A DNA stretch of 64,000 bases, taken from the NCBI RefSeq assembly GCF_900116495.1, contig NZ_FPAY01000002.1, forward strand, positions 62,001 to 126,000, in the 5' to 3' direction. Position 1 is the stretch's first letter; each line of letters begins with the position of its first letter. Below, piece after piece: positions 35,432 to 42,940 of this stretch. A program made the position numbers and the translations under genes. Source of the DNA: Arthrobacter sp. ov118 (lineage in GTDB: Bacteria; Actinomycetota; Actinomycetes; Actinomycetales; Micrococcaceae). The notes beneath the pieces are model-generated. The model saw nothing but the letters and a program-made list of their open reading frames with translations, was not told where the DNA came from and made no database searches.

Positions 35432-35980
35432 ATTAAACGAGATGCTAGTTCGCCCCTGGCGTTCGACGTCAAGGACCTCGGACGCAGTCCGGGAAGCATG
35501 CGGACGCTGAAGGAACATGTACCCGCGCCAAGTGATCTTGGTGTGGCGCTCATTGGCGTGCAGGAAGGCTCGGATGTCGAGCTGGACCTGCGGCTCGAGG
35601 CCGTACACGAAGGAATTCTGGTATCAGGAACCGCGTTCGTCGAAGTAACTGGCGAATGCGGCCGATGCCTGGATCCCCTTGCGTATGACCAAGAGGTCAG
35701 TGTGCAAGAACTTTTCTTCTACGAGGACGCTGCGTTCTCGGACGGAGAAGACGAAGAAGAGCAACGTCGAGTCGAGCACGATCTAATCGATCTTGAGCCG
35801 GTGTTGCGGGACGCAGTGGTAACCACACTGCCGTTCCAGCCGGTGTGCCGGGAAGACTGCCAGGGCCTTTGCTCCGAATGCGGAGCACGCCTGGAAGACG
35901 AGCCGGGGCATCACCACGAGGTCGTAGATCCTCGTTGGGCCGCCCTGGCTGACTTGGCTAAGCCTGACCGGCAAAACTGA
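35432..35980 (+). CDS. yceD: YceD/DUF177 family protein, probable ATT start
   Basis: YceD-family proteins are encoded ahead of rpmF and are linked to large-subunit or 23S rRNA metabolism. The domain runs FDVKDLGRSPGSM, then GVQEGSDVELDLRLEAV, CGRCLDPL and CREDCQGLCSECG with the paired cysteines. Family members keep about 10 residues before the conserved F(D)...LGRRPG, which places the start before ATG 35498. The only fitting site is AGGAG (35422-35426) five bases before ATT 35432; no ATG, GTG or TTG in frame is nearer. The predicted protein is 182 aa, against 160 aa from ATG 35498. Promoter TTGAGT/TAAGAT is upstream; rpmF follows after 36 bases. Confidence 0.82.
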   Translation: MKRDASSPLAFDVKDLGRSPGSMRTLKEHVPAPSDLGVALIGVQEGSDVELDLRLEAVHEGILVSGTAFVEVTGECGRCLDPLAYDQEVSVQELFFYEDAAFSDGEDEEEQRRVEHDLIDLEPVLRDAVVTTLPFQPVCREDCQGLCSECGARLEDEPGHHHEVVDPRWAALADLAKPDRQN

Positions 35981-36016
35981 TTTGTAAGTGTTGGACTAGA
36001 GAGAAATGAGTTAGCC

Positions 36017-36220
36017 GTGGCTGTTCCCAAGCGGAAAATGTCTCGCTCGAATACCCGCGCCCGCCGCTCCCAGTGGAAGGCAACTGCCCCCCACCTGGTG
36101 AAGACCGTAGAGAACGGCCAGGTTGTGTACAGCCTGCCGCACCAGGCAAAGGTCGTTACCGACTCGGCTGGCACTGCGCTGTTCCTTGAGTACAAGGGCC
36201 GCAAGGTCGCGGACGTCTAA
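36017..36220 (+). CDS. rpmF: 50S ribosomal protein bL32
   Basis: A 67-aa ribosomal protein with the typical N-terminus MAVPKRKMSRSNTRARRSQWKA from GTG 36017. Family members often have two CxxC zinc pairs, but no cysteine is present here, so it is the zinc-independent type. It sits between yceD and rnc in the usual order. The stop is 20 bases before the rnc start. Confidence 0.95.
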   Translation: MAVPKRKMSRSNTRARRSQWKATAPHLVKTVENGQVVYSLPHQAKVVTDSAGTALFLEYKGRKVADV

Positions 36221-36240
36221 TCCGCCAACAGGCTGAAAAG

Positions 36241-36975
36241 ATGTCTTCAACTGAAGAGCTTCTGAAGCGTCTCGGTGTCACTATTGACGCCGGGACGCTT
36301 CGTCTTGCTCTGACACACCGTTCCTACGCCTACGAAAACGGCGGCATTCCCACCAACGAACGGCTTGAGTTCCTCGGCGACTCCATCCTGGGATTCTCCG
36401 TGACCGACGCGCTGTACCGTGACAACCCCACGTTGCCCGAAGGCGATCTGGCCAAGCGCCGTTCCGCCGTCGTCAGCACTCGGGCGCTGGCGGGCATTGG
36501 CCGCAGCATCGGACTGGGCGACTACATTTACCTCGGGCAGGGCGAGAAGCTCACCGAAGGCAAGAACAAGGCCTCCATTCTGGCGGACACCATGGAGGCG
36601 CTGATCGGCGCCACCTACCTGTCCAACGACATCGAGACGGCCCGGCAGCTGGTTATGCGGCTGGTCGGTCCGCTGTTGAAGGACGCCGCAGCCTTGGGCG
36701 CGGGAACCGACTGGAAAACCAGTATCCAGGAGCTCGCGGCCAGCCGGCAGCTCGGTACCATCAACTACGCGGTGGAGGGCTCCGGACCGGACCACGCCCG
36801 GACCTTCGAGGCGGTGCTGCGGATTGGCGGCACGGACTACGGCACCGGCACCGGCAACTCCAAGAAGGAAGCCGAACAGGAAGCCGCCGCCGATGCCTGG
36901 CGCCGGCTGACCGCCCCGGCCGCCGAGACCCAGACCGCCGGGTCCCAGGCTTCCGACACCCAGACCGGCAGCTAG
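36241..36975 (+). CDS. rnc: Ribonuclease III
   Basis: RNase III cleaves double-stranded RNA and matures rRNA precursors. The product is 244 aa. The catalytic domain carries ERLEFLGDSILGFSV with its acidic residues near 35-45 and ADTMEALIGATYLSND near 114-125. A double-stranded RNA-binding domain (DWKTSIQELAASRQLG to KKEAEQEAAADAW) follows at about 156-226, then a polar tail. The gene is ten bases before mutM on the same strand. All catalytic acids expected for the family seem present. Confidence 0.95.
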   Translation: MSSTEELLKRLGVTIDAGTLRLALTHRSYAYENGGIPTNERLEFLGDSILGFSVTDALYRDNPTLPEGDLAKRRSAVVSTRALAGIGRSIGLGDYIYLGQGEKLTEGKNKASILADTMEALIGATYLSNDIETARQLVMRLVGPLLKDAAALGAGTDWKTSIQELAASRQLGTINYAVEGSGPDHARTFEAVLRIGGTDYGTGTGNSKKEAEQEAAADAWRRLTAPAAETQTAGSQASDTQTGS

Positions 36976-36984
36976 GCTGCGGCC

Positions 36985-37959
36985 TTGCCTGAACTGCCCG
37001 AAGTTGAGGTGGTCCGGCGCGGACTCGTGAGCTGGGTGCGGGGCCGGACCATCACCTCAGTCGACGTGCTGGACCCGCGCTCCCTGCGGCGGCACGCCCT
37101 GGGACCGGAGGACTTCGCCGGCAACCTGGAAGGCGCCAGGGTCCTGGATGTGGTCCGCCGCGGCAAATTCCTGTGGATGCCGCTCGCGGACACACCCGGA
37201 GACCCTGCACCGCACAACCAGGCCCCCCACAACCCGGCCCCCGCCGTCGCCCTCATGGCCCACCTGGGCATGTCGGGGCAGCTGCTCATGCAGGACGCGC
37301 GCGTTCCGGACGAAAAGCACCTGAAGGTCCGGCTTCGGCTTAGCGCCGCCGGGGACATGCCCGAGCAGCTGCGGTTCGTGGACCAGCGCATCTTCGGCGG
37401 CCTGTTCCTGACCTCGCTGATCCCCACGGACGACGGCGGCCCGGGCGGCCTTGCCGAGACGCCGCTGCCGCTGATCGCCGAGGAAGCCTCGCACATTGCC
37501 CGGGACCCGCTGGACCCGCATTTTTCCTTCGATGCCTTCTACCGGCGCCTGCGGGCCCGGAAGACCGGGCTCAAGCGGGCGCTGCTGGACCAGGGCCTGG
37601 TCTCCGGGATCGGCAACATCTACGCGGACGAGGCGCTCTGGAAGGCGCAGCTGCACTACGCCCGGCCCACGGACACTCTGCGCCGGGCCGAGGCCCTGCG
37701 GGTACTCGACGCCGCCCGCGATGTCATGACGGATGCCTTGGCCGCCGGCGGGACGAGCTTCGATTCGCTGTACGTCAACGTCAACGGCGCCTCGGGGTAT
37801 TTCGAGCGCTCCCTGAACGCCTACGGCCGGGAGGGCCTTCCGTGCAGGCGCTGCGCCGCCGCCGGCCGCGTCAGCCCGCTCTTGCGCGAACAGTTTATGA
37901 ACCGTTCGTCCTACACCTGCCCCGTCTGCCAGCCCCGGCCCAGGAACGGCCGCTGGTAA
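36985..37959 (+). CDS. mutM: Formamidopyrimidine-DNA glycosylase
   Basis: MutM/Fpg excises oxidised purines such as 8-oxoguanine and cuts the AP site. TTG 36985 gives PELPEVEVVRRGL, with the catalytic proline-2 and glutamate-3 visible after start-methionine removal. The product is 324 aa. The core includes LMAHLGMSGQLLM and the helix-two-turn-helix QGLVSGIGNIYADEALW. The C-terminal zinc finger is CRRCAAAGRVS to CPVCQ, four cysteines. An acidic/histidine-rich insert (DTPGDPAPHNQAPHNPAP) near 70-85 is not part of the usual family. The 3' end overlaps the convergent oleD gene by 65 bases. Confidence 0.94.
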   Translation: MPELPEVEVVRRGLVSWVRGRTITSVDVLDPRSLRRHALGPEDFAGNLEGARVLDVVRRGKFLWMPLADTPGDPAPHNQAPHNPAPAVALMAHLGMSGQLLMQDARVPDEKHLKVRLRLSAAGDMPEQLRFVDQRIFGGLFLTSLIPTDDGGPGGLAETPLPLIAEEASHIARDPLDPHFSFDAFYRRLRARKTGLKRALLDQGLVSGIGNIYADEALWKAQLHYARPTDTLRRAEALRVLDAARDVMTDALAAGGTSFDSLYVNVNGASGYFERSLNAYGREGLPCRRCAAAGRVSPLLREQFMNRSSYTCPVCQPRPRNGRW

Positions 37960-38932
37960 CGGGAGTCCTGACGTAATATTCCGCCAGCTTCGCCAGGCCC
38001 TCGTCAAGCGAGACTGCCGGGGTCCAGTTGAGGAGATTGCGGGTTTCGCGCTGGTCGAACCAGTGGGCGGTGGAGAGCTGCTCAGCGAGGAACCGGGTCA
38101 TCGGCGGCTCCTCTGCCCGGCCGGCCCGGGACCAGAGCCTTTCCACCACCGATCCTGCCGCCCGCGCGAACCTGCCGGGCACCGACCACGACGGTGCCGG
38201 GACGCCGGCCGCGGCGCAGATGCCCGCCAGCAGCTCCCCGACCGGGCGGGGTTCGCCGTTTGTGACGACGAGGGGCCGGCCGTGGATGTGCTCCATGCGG
38301 TGCAGCGCGGCGACGATGGCCGAGGCGGCGTTGTCCACGTAGGTGGTGTCGATCAGCGCCGCCCCGGCGTCGAGCAGCGGCAGGCGGCCGCGGCTGGCAC
38401 GGTCCAGCACCCGTTCCACCAGCTGCGTGTCGCCAGGGCCCCAGACGATATGCGGGCGCACTGCCGCGACGCGGAATTCCGGCGAGTCCGCGGCCAGCGC
38501 CAGCAGTTCGGCCTCGGCCTTGGTGCGGGAGTAGTCGCCGTGCGCGCGGGCCGGGTCCGCCGGCTCGGCGCCCAGTCCGGCGATGGCGCCCCCGGAGTAG
38601 GCGACGGACGGGGAAGAGACGAACACCAGGTCCCGCACGCCGGCCGCGCGGGCGGCACGGAGCAAACGGCGGGTGCCTTCGACATTCACCTCGTCGAAAT
38701 CCGCGGCACGGCCGGTGAAGGAGACTTTCGCGGCCAGGTGGATGACGCCCTCGGCGCCGGCGACGGCGCGCCGGACGGCGTCGTCATCCGCCAGGGACCC
38801 GGCGAAGTCCGCGGCGCCGGCCACTCCCGAGGGACGGCGCTGGAACGTGGTGACGGCGTGGCCCTGCCGCACCAGCAGTCCGGCTACATCACGGCCGAGC
38901 AGGCCGCTCGCGCCGGTGACCAGGACCCTCAC
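37895..38932 (-). CDS. oleD: 2-alkyl-3-ketoalkanoate reductase OleD (SDR family)
   Basis: OleD reduces the beta-keto group formed by OleA, using NADPH. The product is 345 aa. GTG 38932 overlaps the oleBC stop as GTGA, showing translational coupling. An extended SDR fold has VLVTGASGLLGRDVAGLL near 3-20, VIHLAAKVSFTG and the active-site YSRTKAE, plus VRPHIVWGPGD. Its last 20 residues (TSGRSWAGAGRRGRCRTNGS) do not resemble the family and are read out of the end of mutM on the opposite strand. That 65-base tail-to-tail overlap may reflect loss of an earlier stop. The three neighbouring genes identify the pathway as long-chain olefin synthesis. Confidence 0.85.
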   Translation of the reverse strand: MRVLVTGASGLLGRDVAGLLVRQGHAVTTFQRRPSGVAGAADFAGSLADDDAVRRAVAGAEGVIHLAAKVSFTGRAADFDEVNVEGTRRLLRAARAAGVRDLVFVSSPSVAYSGGAIAGLGAEPADPARAHGDYSRTKAEAELLALAADSPEFRVAAVRPHIVWGPGDTQLVERVLDRASRGRLPLLDAGAALIDTTYVDNAASAIVAALHRMEHIHGRPLVVTNGEPRPVGELLAGICAAAGVPAPSWSVPGRFARAAGSVVERLWSRAGRAEEPPMTRFLAEQLSTAHWFDQRETRNLLNWTPAVSLDEGLAKLAEYYVRTPVTSGRSWAGAGRRGRCRTNGS

Positions 38933-41616
38933 GGCGTGCCCGCGCGGCCGCCGGCCAGCACCGCCGCAGCCCACCGGGACAGGCGGGTCCTGTCGATTTT
39001 GGCGTTGTGGCGGATGTCGGTCGGCTGGGAGGGGACAGCGAGCACGGCGGAGATGCTGACGCCTGCCCGGCGGGCGGCGTCCCGTACGCGCCCGGCGAGC
39101 TGCGGCGCGGCCGGACCGGCCCGGCGGGCGGCAGGGACGGTCTCGACGACGGCGACCACGGCCTGCGTCCCGGCCGGGCCGACCCCAACGACGGCGGCCA
39201 GGCCGACGTCGTCCAGGCGTTCGATGGCCTGCTCGGCGCCTACGGGCGTGACCACGGCACCCGGCGCCGTCACGACGTGCGCGAGGCGTCCTTCCACCCA
39301 GAGCCGGCCGGCGGCATCGAAGTGCCCGACGTCGCCAGTGCGGTGCCATCCCGCCGTGCGGACGCTCTCGCGCTGGGTCAGCCAGAGCCTGTCGTAGGCT
39401 TCCTTCACATGCGGGGCGCTGACGAGGATCTCCCCGGTCACTCCCGCCTCCGTGACGGGCTCGTTCCCGGCCGCGGTGCCATCGGCGGCGAGTGGGATGA
39501 CGGCCGCGCGGGCGCCGTGCACCGGCCGGCCCACGCATACGCCGTTGCCGGCCCCCGCGACGGTGCCGGCGGCGGCGTCGGCCTCCGCGGCGCGGATCTG
39601 TTCGAGGCTGATGTCGGTCACGGGCAGCGCCTCCGTCATCCCGTACGGCGTGTGCAGCGAGGCGCCGGGCAGCAGCCGCTGCACCTCCGTGAGGAGGGAT
39701 TCGGGAACGGGGGCGCCGGCCGAGAGCAGCAGCTCCACGCGCCCCAAGGCCTCATGCCCCGCCCGGCCCAGGCCGCCCTGGGTCGCGACGACGTTGCGCA
39801 GCGCCGCGGGCGAGGCGAAGATCACCGTGGCGTCGATGGCGGCGGCGGCGTCCGCAAGCGCGGTGGCCGTGAGGGTGCGGGGCACGGTGACGTCCATGGC
39901 GGGCGTCACCGAGACTGCTCCGAGCGCCGGTCCCAGCAGGGCGAACGGCGCGAAGCCCGCCACCAAGCGTGCGCCCGGGCTGATCCCCAGCGTGGCGGAC
40001 ACGGTATCCCGCATCGCAGCAAGCTGCCGGTGCGTGTAGAGCACGCCCTTGGCGGGACCGGTGGAGCCGGAGGTGAAGAGCACGGCGGCGTCGGCATCCG
40101 GAGCCGGAGCCGTTTCTTCGAAGAGAAGCTCCGGACTCAGGCTGGCCCCGCGGCGGGCGAGGGCGGCGAGGGAGGTTTCGACGCCGAGGAGGCGGCGGCG
40201 GGCGGCCGGGAGGTCCCGCACACTGATGCGCCGTCCCGACCAGCCGAGTACCGAGGCGGCCGCCAGCGCCCTGTCGATTCCGATGAGAAAATCCGGGGTG
40301 GCGCCCTTCACGGCGCGGCTCAGGCCGCGGGTGCCGAGGCCGGCGTCGGCGACGACCACCACCGCGCCGAGCCGCAGGCAGGCGTAGAGGACCACTGTCA
40401 GGTCCACGCCCGGCGGAACCATCAGGCTCACCCGGCTGCCGTGCCCTACGCCTGCTTCCTGCAAACCCGCCGCGAGGGCGGCCACATTTTGTTCCAGCTC
40501 CTGCCAGCTAAGCGAGCGGGCGATGTTGCCGTCCGCCGCCATTTCCGCGACGGCGGTGTCCCCGGCGGCCGCTCCCGCCGCCAGCTCGGTGAGCGGCGCC
40601 CAAAGGGGCGGGACCCCAGTGCCGTGGATTTGAGTGCCGTGGTTCTCAGTGCCGTGGACTTCAGAGTCGTGCTCCAGCGGCTCGTCCTGGCCGAGCCCGG
40701 CAAGCCACTCGAAGACGGGAGCGGCGATGTCCCGGTCTTCCGCGACCAGGTGCCCGGCGCCCTCGAAGCGGTGTACTTTCGCGTGCGGCAGCCGGCCGAT
40801 GAGGTCCTTGAGGTACCGGTCGGAAAAGATCGGGTCCCGCGGGCCCCAGAGCATCAGGGCCGGAACCGTCAGCCCGCGTAGGTCTTCGGCGAGGCGGTTG
40901 AGCGCCGGGAAGCTGGGATGGGACGCGTCGGCAGGAATGTCCGCGACGAAGTTCCCCACGCCGGCGCGGCGGTCGGCGCCCCGGTAGGGGGCCATGAAGG
41001 CGCTGCGGACATCAGTGGCCAGCGGCGGGTGGGCCAGGGAATGCGTCACCCGCAAGAAGGCGTCCGACGTCGTCGTTCCCCAGCGGTGCACGGCCGGGTG
41101 CAGGGCAAGCCGCAGCGCCGGCGGGATGGACGAGCCGGAGGGCTGATGGACGGCGGTGTTGGTCAGCACCACGCCGGCGAGCTGCTGCGGATGTGCCAGG
41201 GCCCAGCCGAGGCTGATCACGCCGCCCCAATCGTGGCCGACCGTGACGACGGGCCCGTCCAGACCGAGCGCGGCGGTGAGATCGGCCAGGTCATTGATCC
41301 GGTCCGCGAGGCGCCGGAACGTGCCGGTGCGTTCGGAGAACCCCATATCCAGCTGGTCCACCGCCACCACGCGCCACGGATGTGCGGGATCGGATCCGGC
41401 GGCCAGCAGGGTCCGCCAAAGGTAGGACCACGTCGGGTTGCCGTGCACGCAGAGCAGGGTGCCGGCGGGAGTCAGGCCGCGCCGAGCGAGCTGGGCACCG
41501 TTGTCGAGCAGATGCCAGCGGCGCACGGCTCCGGGCTCATCCGCGGCCGAGGTGGACGCCACATCGATTTCGCGCGACCATGCGGCGTCGACGCCGGGCC
41601 AGTCGGCGGCTACCAA
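38929..41616 (-). CDS. oleBC: Fused OleB-OleC: beta-lactone decarboxylase and beta-lactone synthetase
   Basis: An 895-aa fusion. TTG 41616 overlaps the oleA stop by seven bases. Residues about 20-320 are an alpha/beta hydrolase of the haloalkane-dehalogenase type, with CVHGNPTWSYLW and nucleophile region VTVGHDWGGV (aspartate instead of serine), as in OleB. Residues about 350-895 are an AMP-dependent ligase-like domain with LFTSGSTGPAKGVLYTHR near 510, TPYGMTEALP and a C-terminal RTGDVGHFDAAGRLW, as in OleC. OleC closes the beta-hydroxy acid to a beta-lactone using ATP and OleB removes CO2 to give the olefin. Fusion of B and C is the actinobacterial arrangement. It lies between oleA and oleD in one operon. 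Confidence 0.88.
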   Translation of the reverse strand: MVAADWPGVDAAWSREIDVASTSAADEPGAVRRWHLLDNGAQLARRGLTPAGTLLCVHGNPTWSYLWRTLLAAGSDPAHPWRVVAVDQLDMGFSERTGTFRRLADRINDLADLTAALGLDGPVVTVGHDWGGVISLGWALAHPQQLAGVVLTNTAVHQPSGSSIPPALRLALHPAVHRWGTTTSDAFLRVTHSLAHPPLATDVRSAFMAPYRGADRRAGVGNFVADIPADASHPSFPALNRLAEDLRGLTVPALMLWGPRDPIFSDRYLKDLIGRLPHAKVHRFEGAGHLVAEDRDIAAPVFEWLAGLGQDEPLEHDSEVHGTENHGTQIHGTGVPPLWAPLTELAAGAAAGDTAVAEMAADGNIARSLSWQELEQNVAALAAGLQEAGVGHGSRVSLMVPPGVDLTVVLYACLRLGAVVVVADAGLGTRGLSRAVKGATPDFLIGIDRALAAASVLGWSGRRISVRDLPAARRRLLGVETSLAALARRGASLSPELLFEETAPAPDADAAVLFTSGSTGPAKGVLYTHRQLAAMRDTVSATLGISPGARLVAGFAPFALLGPALGAVSVTPAMDVTVPRTLTATALADAAAAIDATVIFASPAALRNVVATQGGLGRAGHEALGRVELLLSAGAPVPESLLTEVQRLLPGASLHTPYGMTEALPVTDISLEQIRAAEADAAAGTVAGAGNGVCVGRPVHGARAAVIPLAADGTAAGNEPVTEAGVTGEILVSAPHVKEAYDRLWLTQRESVRTAGWHRTGDVGHFDAAGRLWVEGRLAHVVTAPGAVVTPVGAEQAIERLDDVGLAAVVGVGPAGTQAVVAVVETVPAARRAGPAAPQLAGRVRDAARRAGVSISAVLAVPSQPTDIRHNAKIDRTRLSRWAAAVLAGGRAGTP

Positions 41617-42632
41617 ACGATTTCCATCATGGCGGTGTTCAGGCCGGAACCGACGCCCATGCACAGCACGCGGTTCCCGGTTTCGAGGGTCTGGGCTTCA
41701 GCGGCGAGGGTCATGGGGAGCGAAGCCGGGCCCACATTGCCCCAATGCGGGAACGTGATCGGTACCTTGTCCGGGTCCAGGTCAATGGCGTCGATGATGG
41801 CCTGCGTATAGGCGTTGCTCACCTGATGTGTGACGTAGCGGTCCATCGAGCCCCAGTTCCACTCCGGCTGGGCCTCTTTCCACGCGTCCATCACGAGCTG
41901 CAGGCCGCCGTCGAGCAGGCCCCTGGTGTCGGTGGCCATGCCGTCGATGCCGCCCACGCACAATTCATGGTGCTCGGTGCCGGCCCGCATCACGCCGCCG
42001 ACTATCCGGTGCGCGCCGGGATGCTGGTCCACCGGGCCCAGGACGGCCGCGGCGGCTCCGGAGCCCAGGGTGAGCGTGGCGAACTCGCGGTTGAAGTCCT
42101 CGCGGGTCGTCTCGGGCCGCTGCAGCCGGGCCAGGGTGGCCTCCTGCGTGGCCTGGGCATCCTCGCCGTTGACGATCATCGCGTACTTGATCTGGCCTGA
42201 GTCGATCATGTTGGCCGCCAGGGTCATCCCGTTGACGAATCCGAGGCAGGCGTTGGCGAGGTCGAAGTTCATGGCCGACGTCGGCAGGCTGAGTCCGTGG
42301 TGGATCTTCACCGCGACAGACGGTTCGAGGTTGCGCCGCGTCACCGACGTGTTGATCAGCAGGCCAACCTCGGACGCCTCGATGCCGGACTCGGCCAGGG
42401 CCTTCGCGCCCGCCTCGATGGCGGCGTCGTCGAATGACGTCCCGGGGGCCCACCAGCGCCGGTGCGTGATGCCGGCGACCCGTTCGAGCAGCTTCGGGGG
42501 GAACTTCAGCCGCCGGAGCGTCAGAGCCAGCCTGCGGTCGAAATCCGTGGAACTGACGATCGTCGGAGCTTCGACGCTGCTCACCGAAAGCAAGGCGGTG
42601 TTGCTGTACCGGAATGTCGCGTTCCCTATCAA
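41610..42632 (-). CDS. oleA: OleA, head-to-head acyl-CoA condensing thiolase
   Basis: OleA joins two fatty acyl-CoA chains head to head by a Claisen condensation, the first step of long-chain olefin synthesis. The product is 340 aa. TTG 42632 follows AGGGG by six bases. The fold is thiolase/KASIII-like with active cysteine in NACLGFVNGM near 127, HHELCVGG, the histidine-bearing VTHQVSNAYTQ near 267, and TFPHWGNVGPAS (asparagine of the catalytic triad). The gene is the first of a minus-strand operon with oleBC and oleD. A plain FabH is less likely, because the fused OleBC lies next to it. Confidence 0.88.
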   Translation of the reverse strand: MIGNATFRYSNTALLSVSSVEAPTIVSSTDFDRRLALTLRRLKFPPKLLERVAGITHRRWWAPGTSFDDAAIEAGAKALAESGIEASEVGLLINTSVTRRNLEPSVAVKIHHGLSLPTSAMNFDLANACLGFVNGMTLAANMIDSGQIKYAMIVNGEDAQATQEATLARLQRPETTREDFNREFATLTLGSGAAAAVLGPVDQHPGAHRIVGGVMRAGTEHHELCVGGIDGMATDTRGLLDGGLQLVMDAWKEAQPEWNWGSMDRYVTHQVSNAYTQAIIDAIDLDPDKVPITFPHWGNVGPASLPMTLAAEAQTLETGNRVLCMGVGSGLNTAMMEIVW

Positions 42633-42844
42633 TTCAAGCCCCTGTTCATGTCTGTCCTGAGCTTCTGCGGTTGACTGCCCCGGTCAAGCACAGGCTCAAG
42701 AGCTTAACTATGCCCGTTACACGCCACTTTCCGCATATGCCGCCCGCGGCATCAGCGGCGGCGTCGCAGGGGTACTGCGCAGAATTGTCACAACTCCGCA
42801 GTAGATTGTATGTATCCGGGGCCGTCCCGAACACCCGGGCCACA

Positions 42845-42901
42845 GCCTTTCATCGATACAGCCTTTCATCGATACCGCCTTTCATCGAAGCCTTTCATCG
42901 A
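42845..42901. repeat. Four tandem copies of GCCTTTCATCGA upstream of smc
   Basis: Copies start at 42845, 42861, 42877 and 42890 (spacing 16, 16, 13 bases). They lie in the 308-base region (42633-42940) between divergent oleA and smc, which otherwise shows only a low-GC stretch near 42,780-42,815 that could hold promoters. A repeated regulatory site or a slippage-made array is possible. Confidence 0.7.
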
Positions 42902-42940
42902 ACAGACCCCCAGCCCGCCGAGCAGGAGACCCGAAACACC

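Noticed and set aside
38932..39538. Upstream extension of the oleD reading frame
   Set aside because: The extra 200 residues are arginine/glycine-rich and lie within oleBC in another frame; OleD starts at GTG 38932 in the overlap with the oleBC stop.
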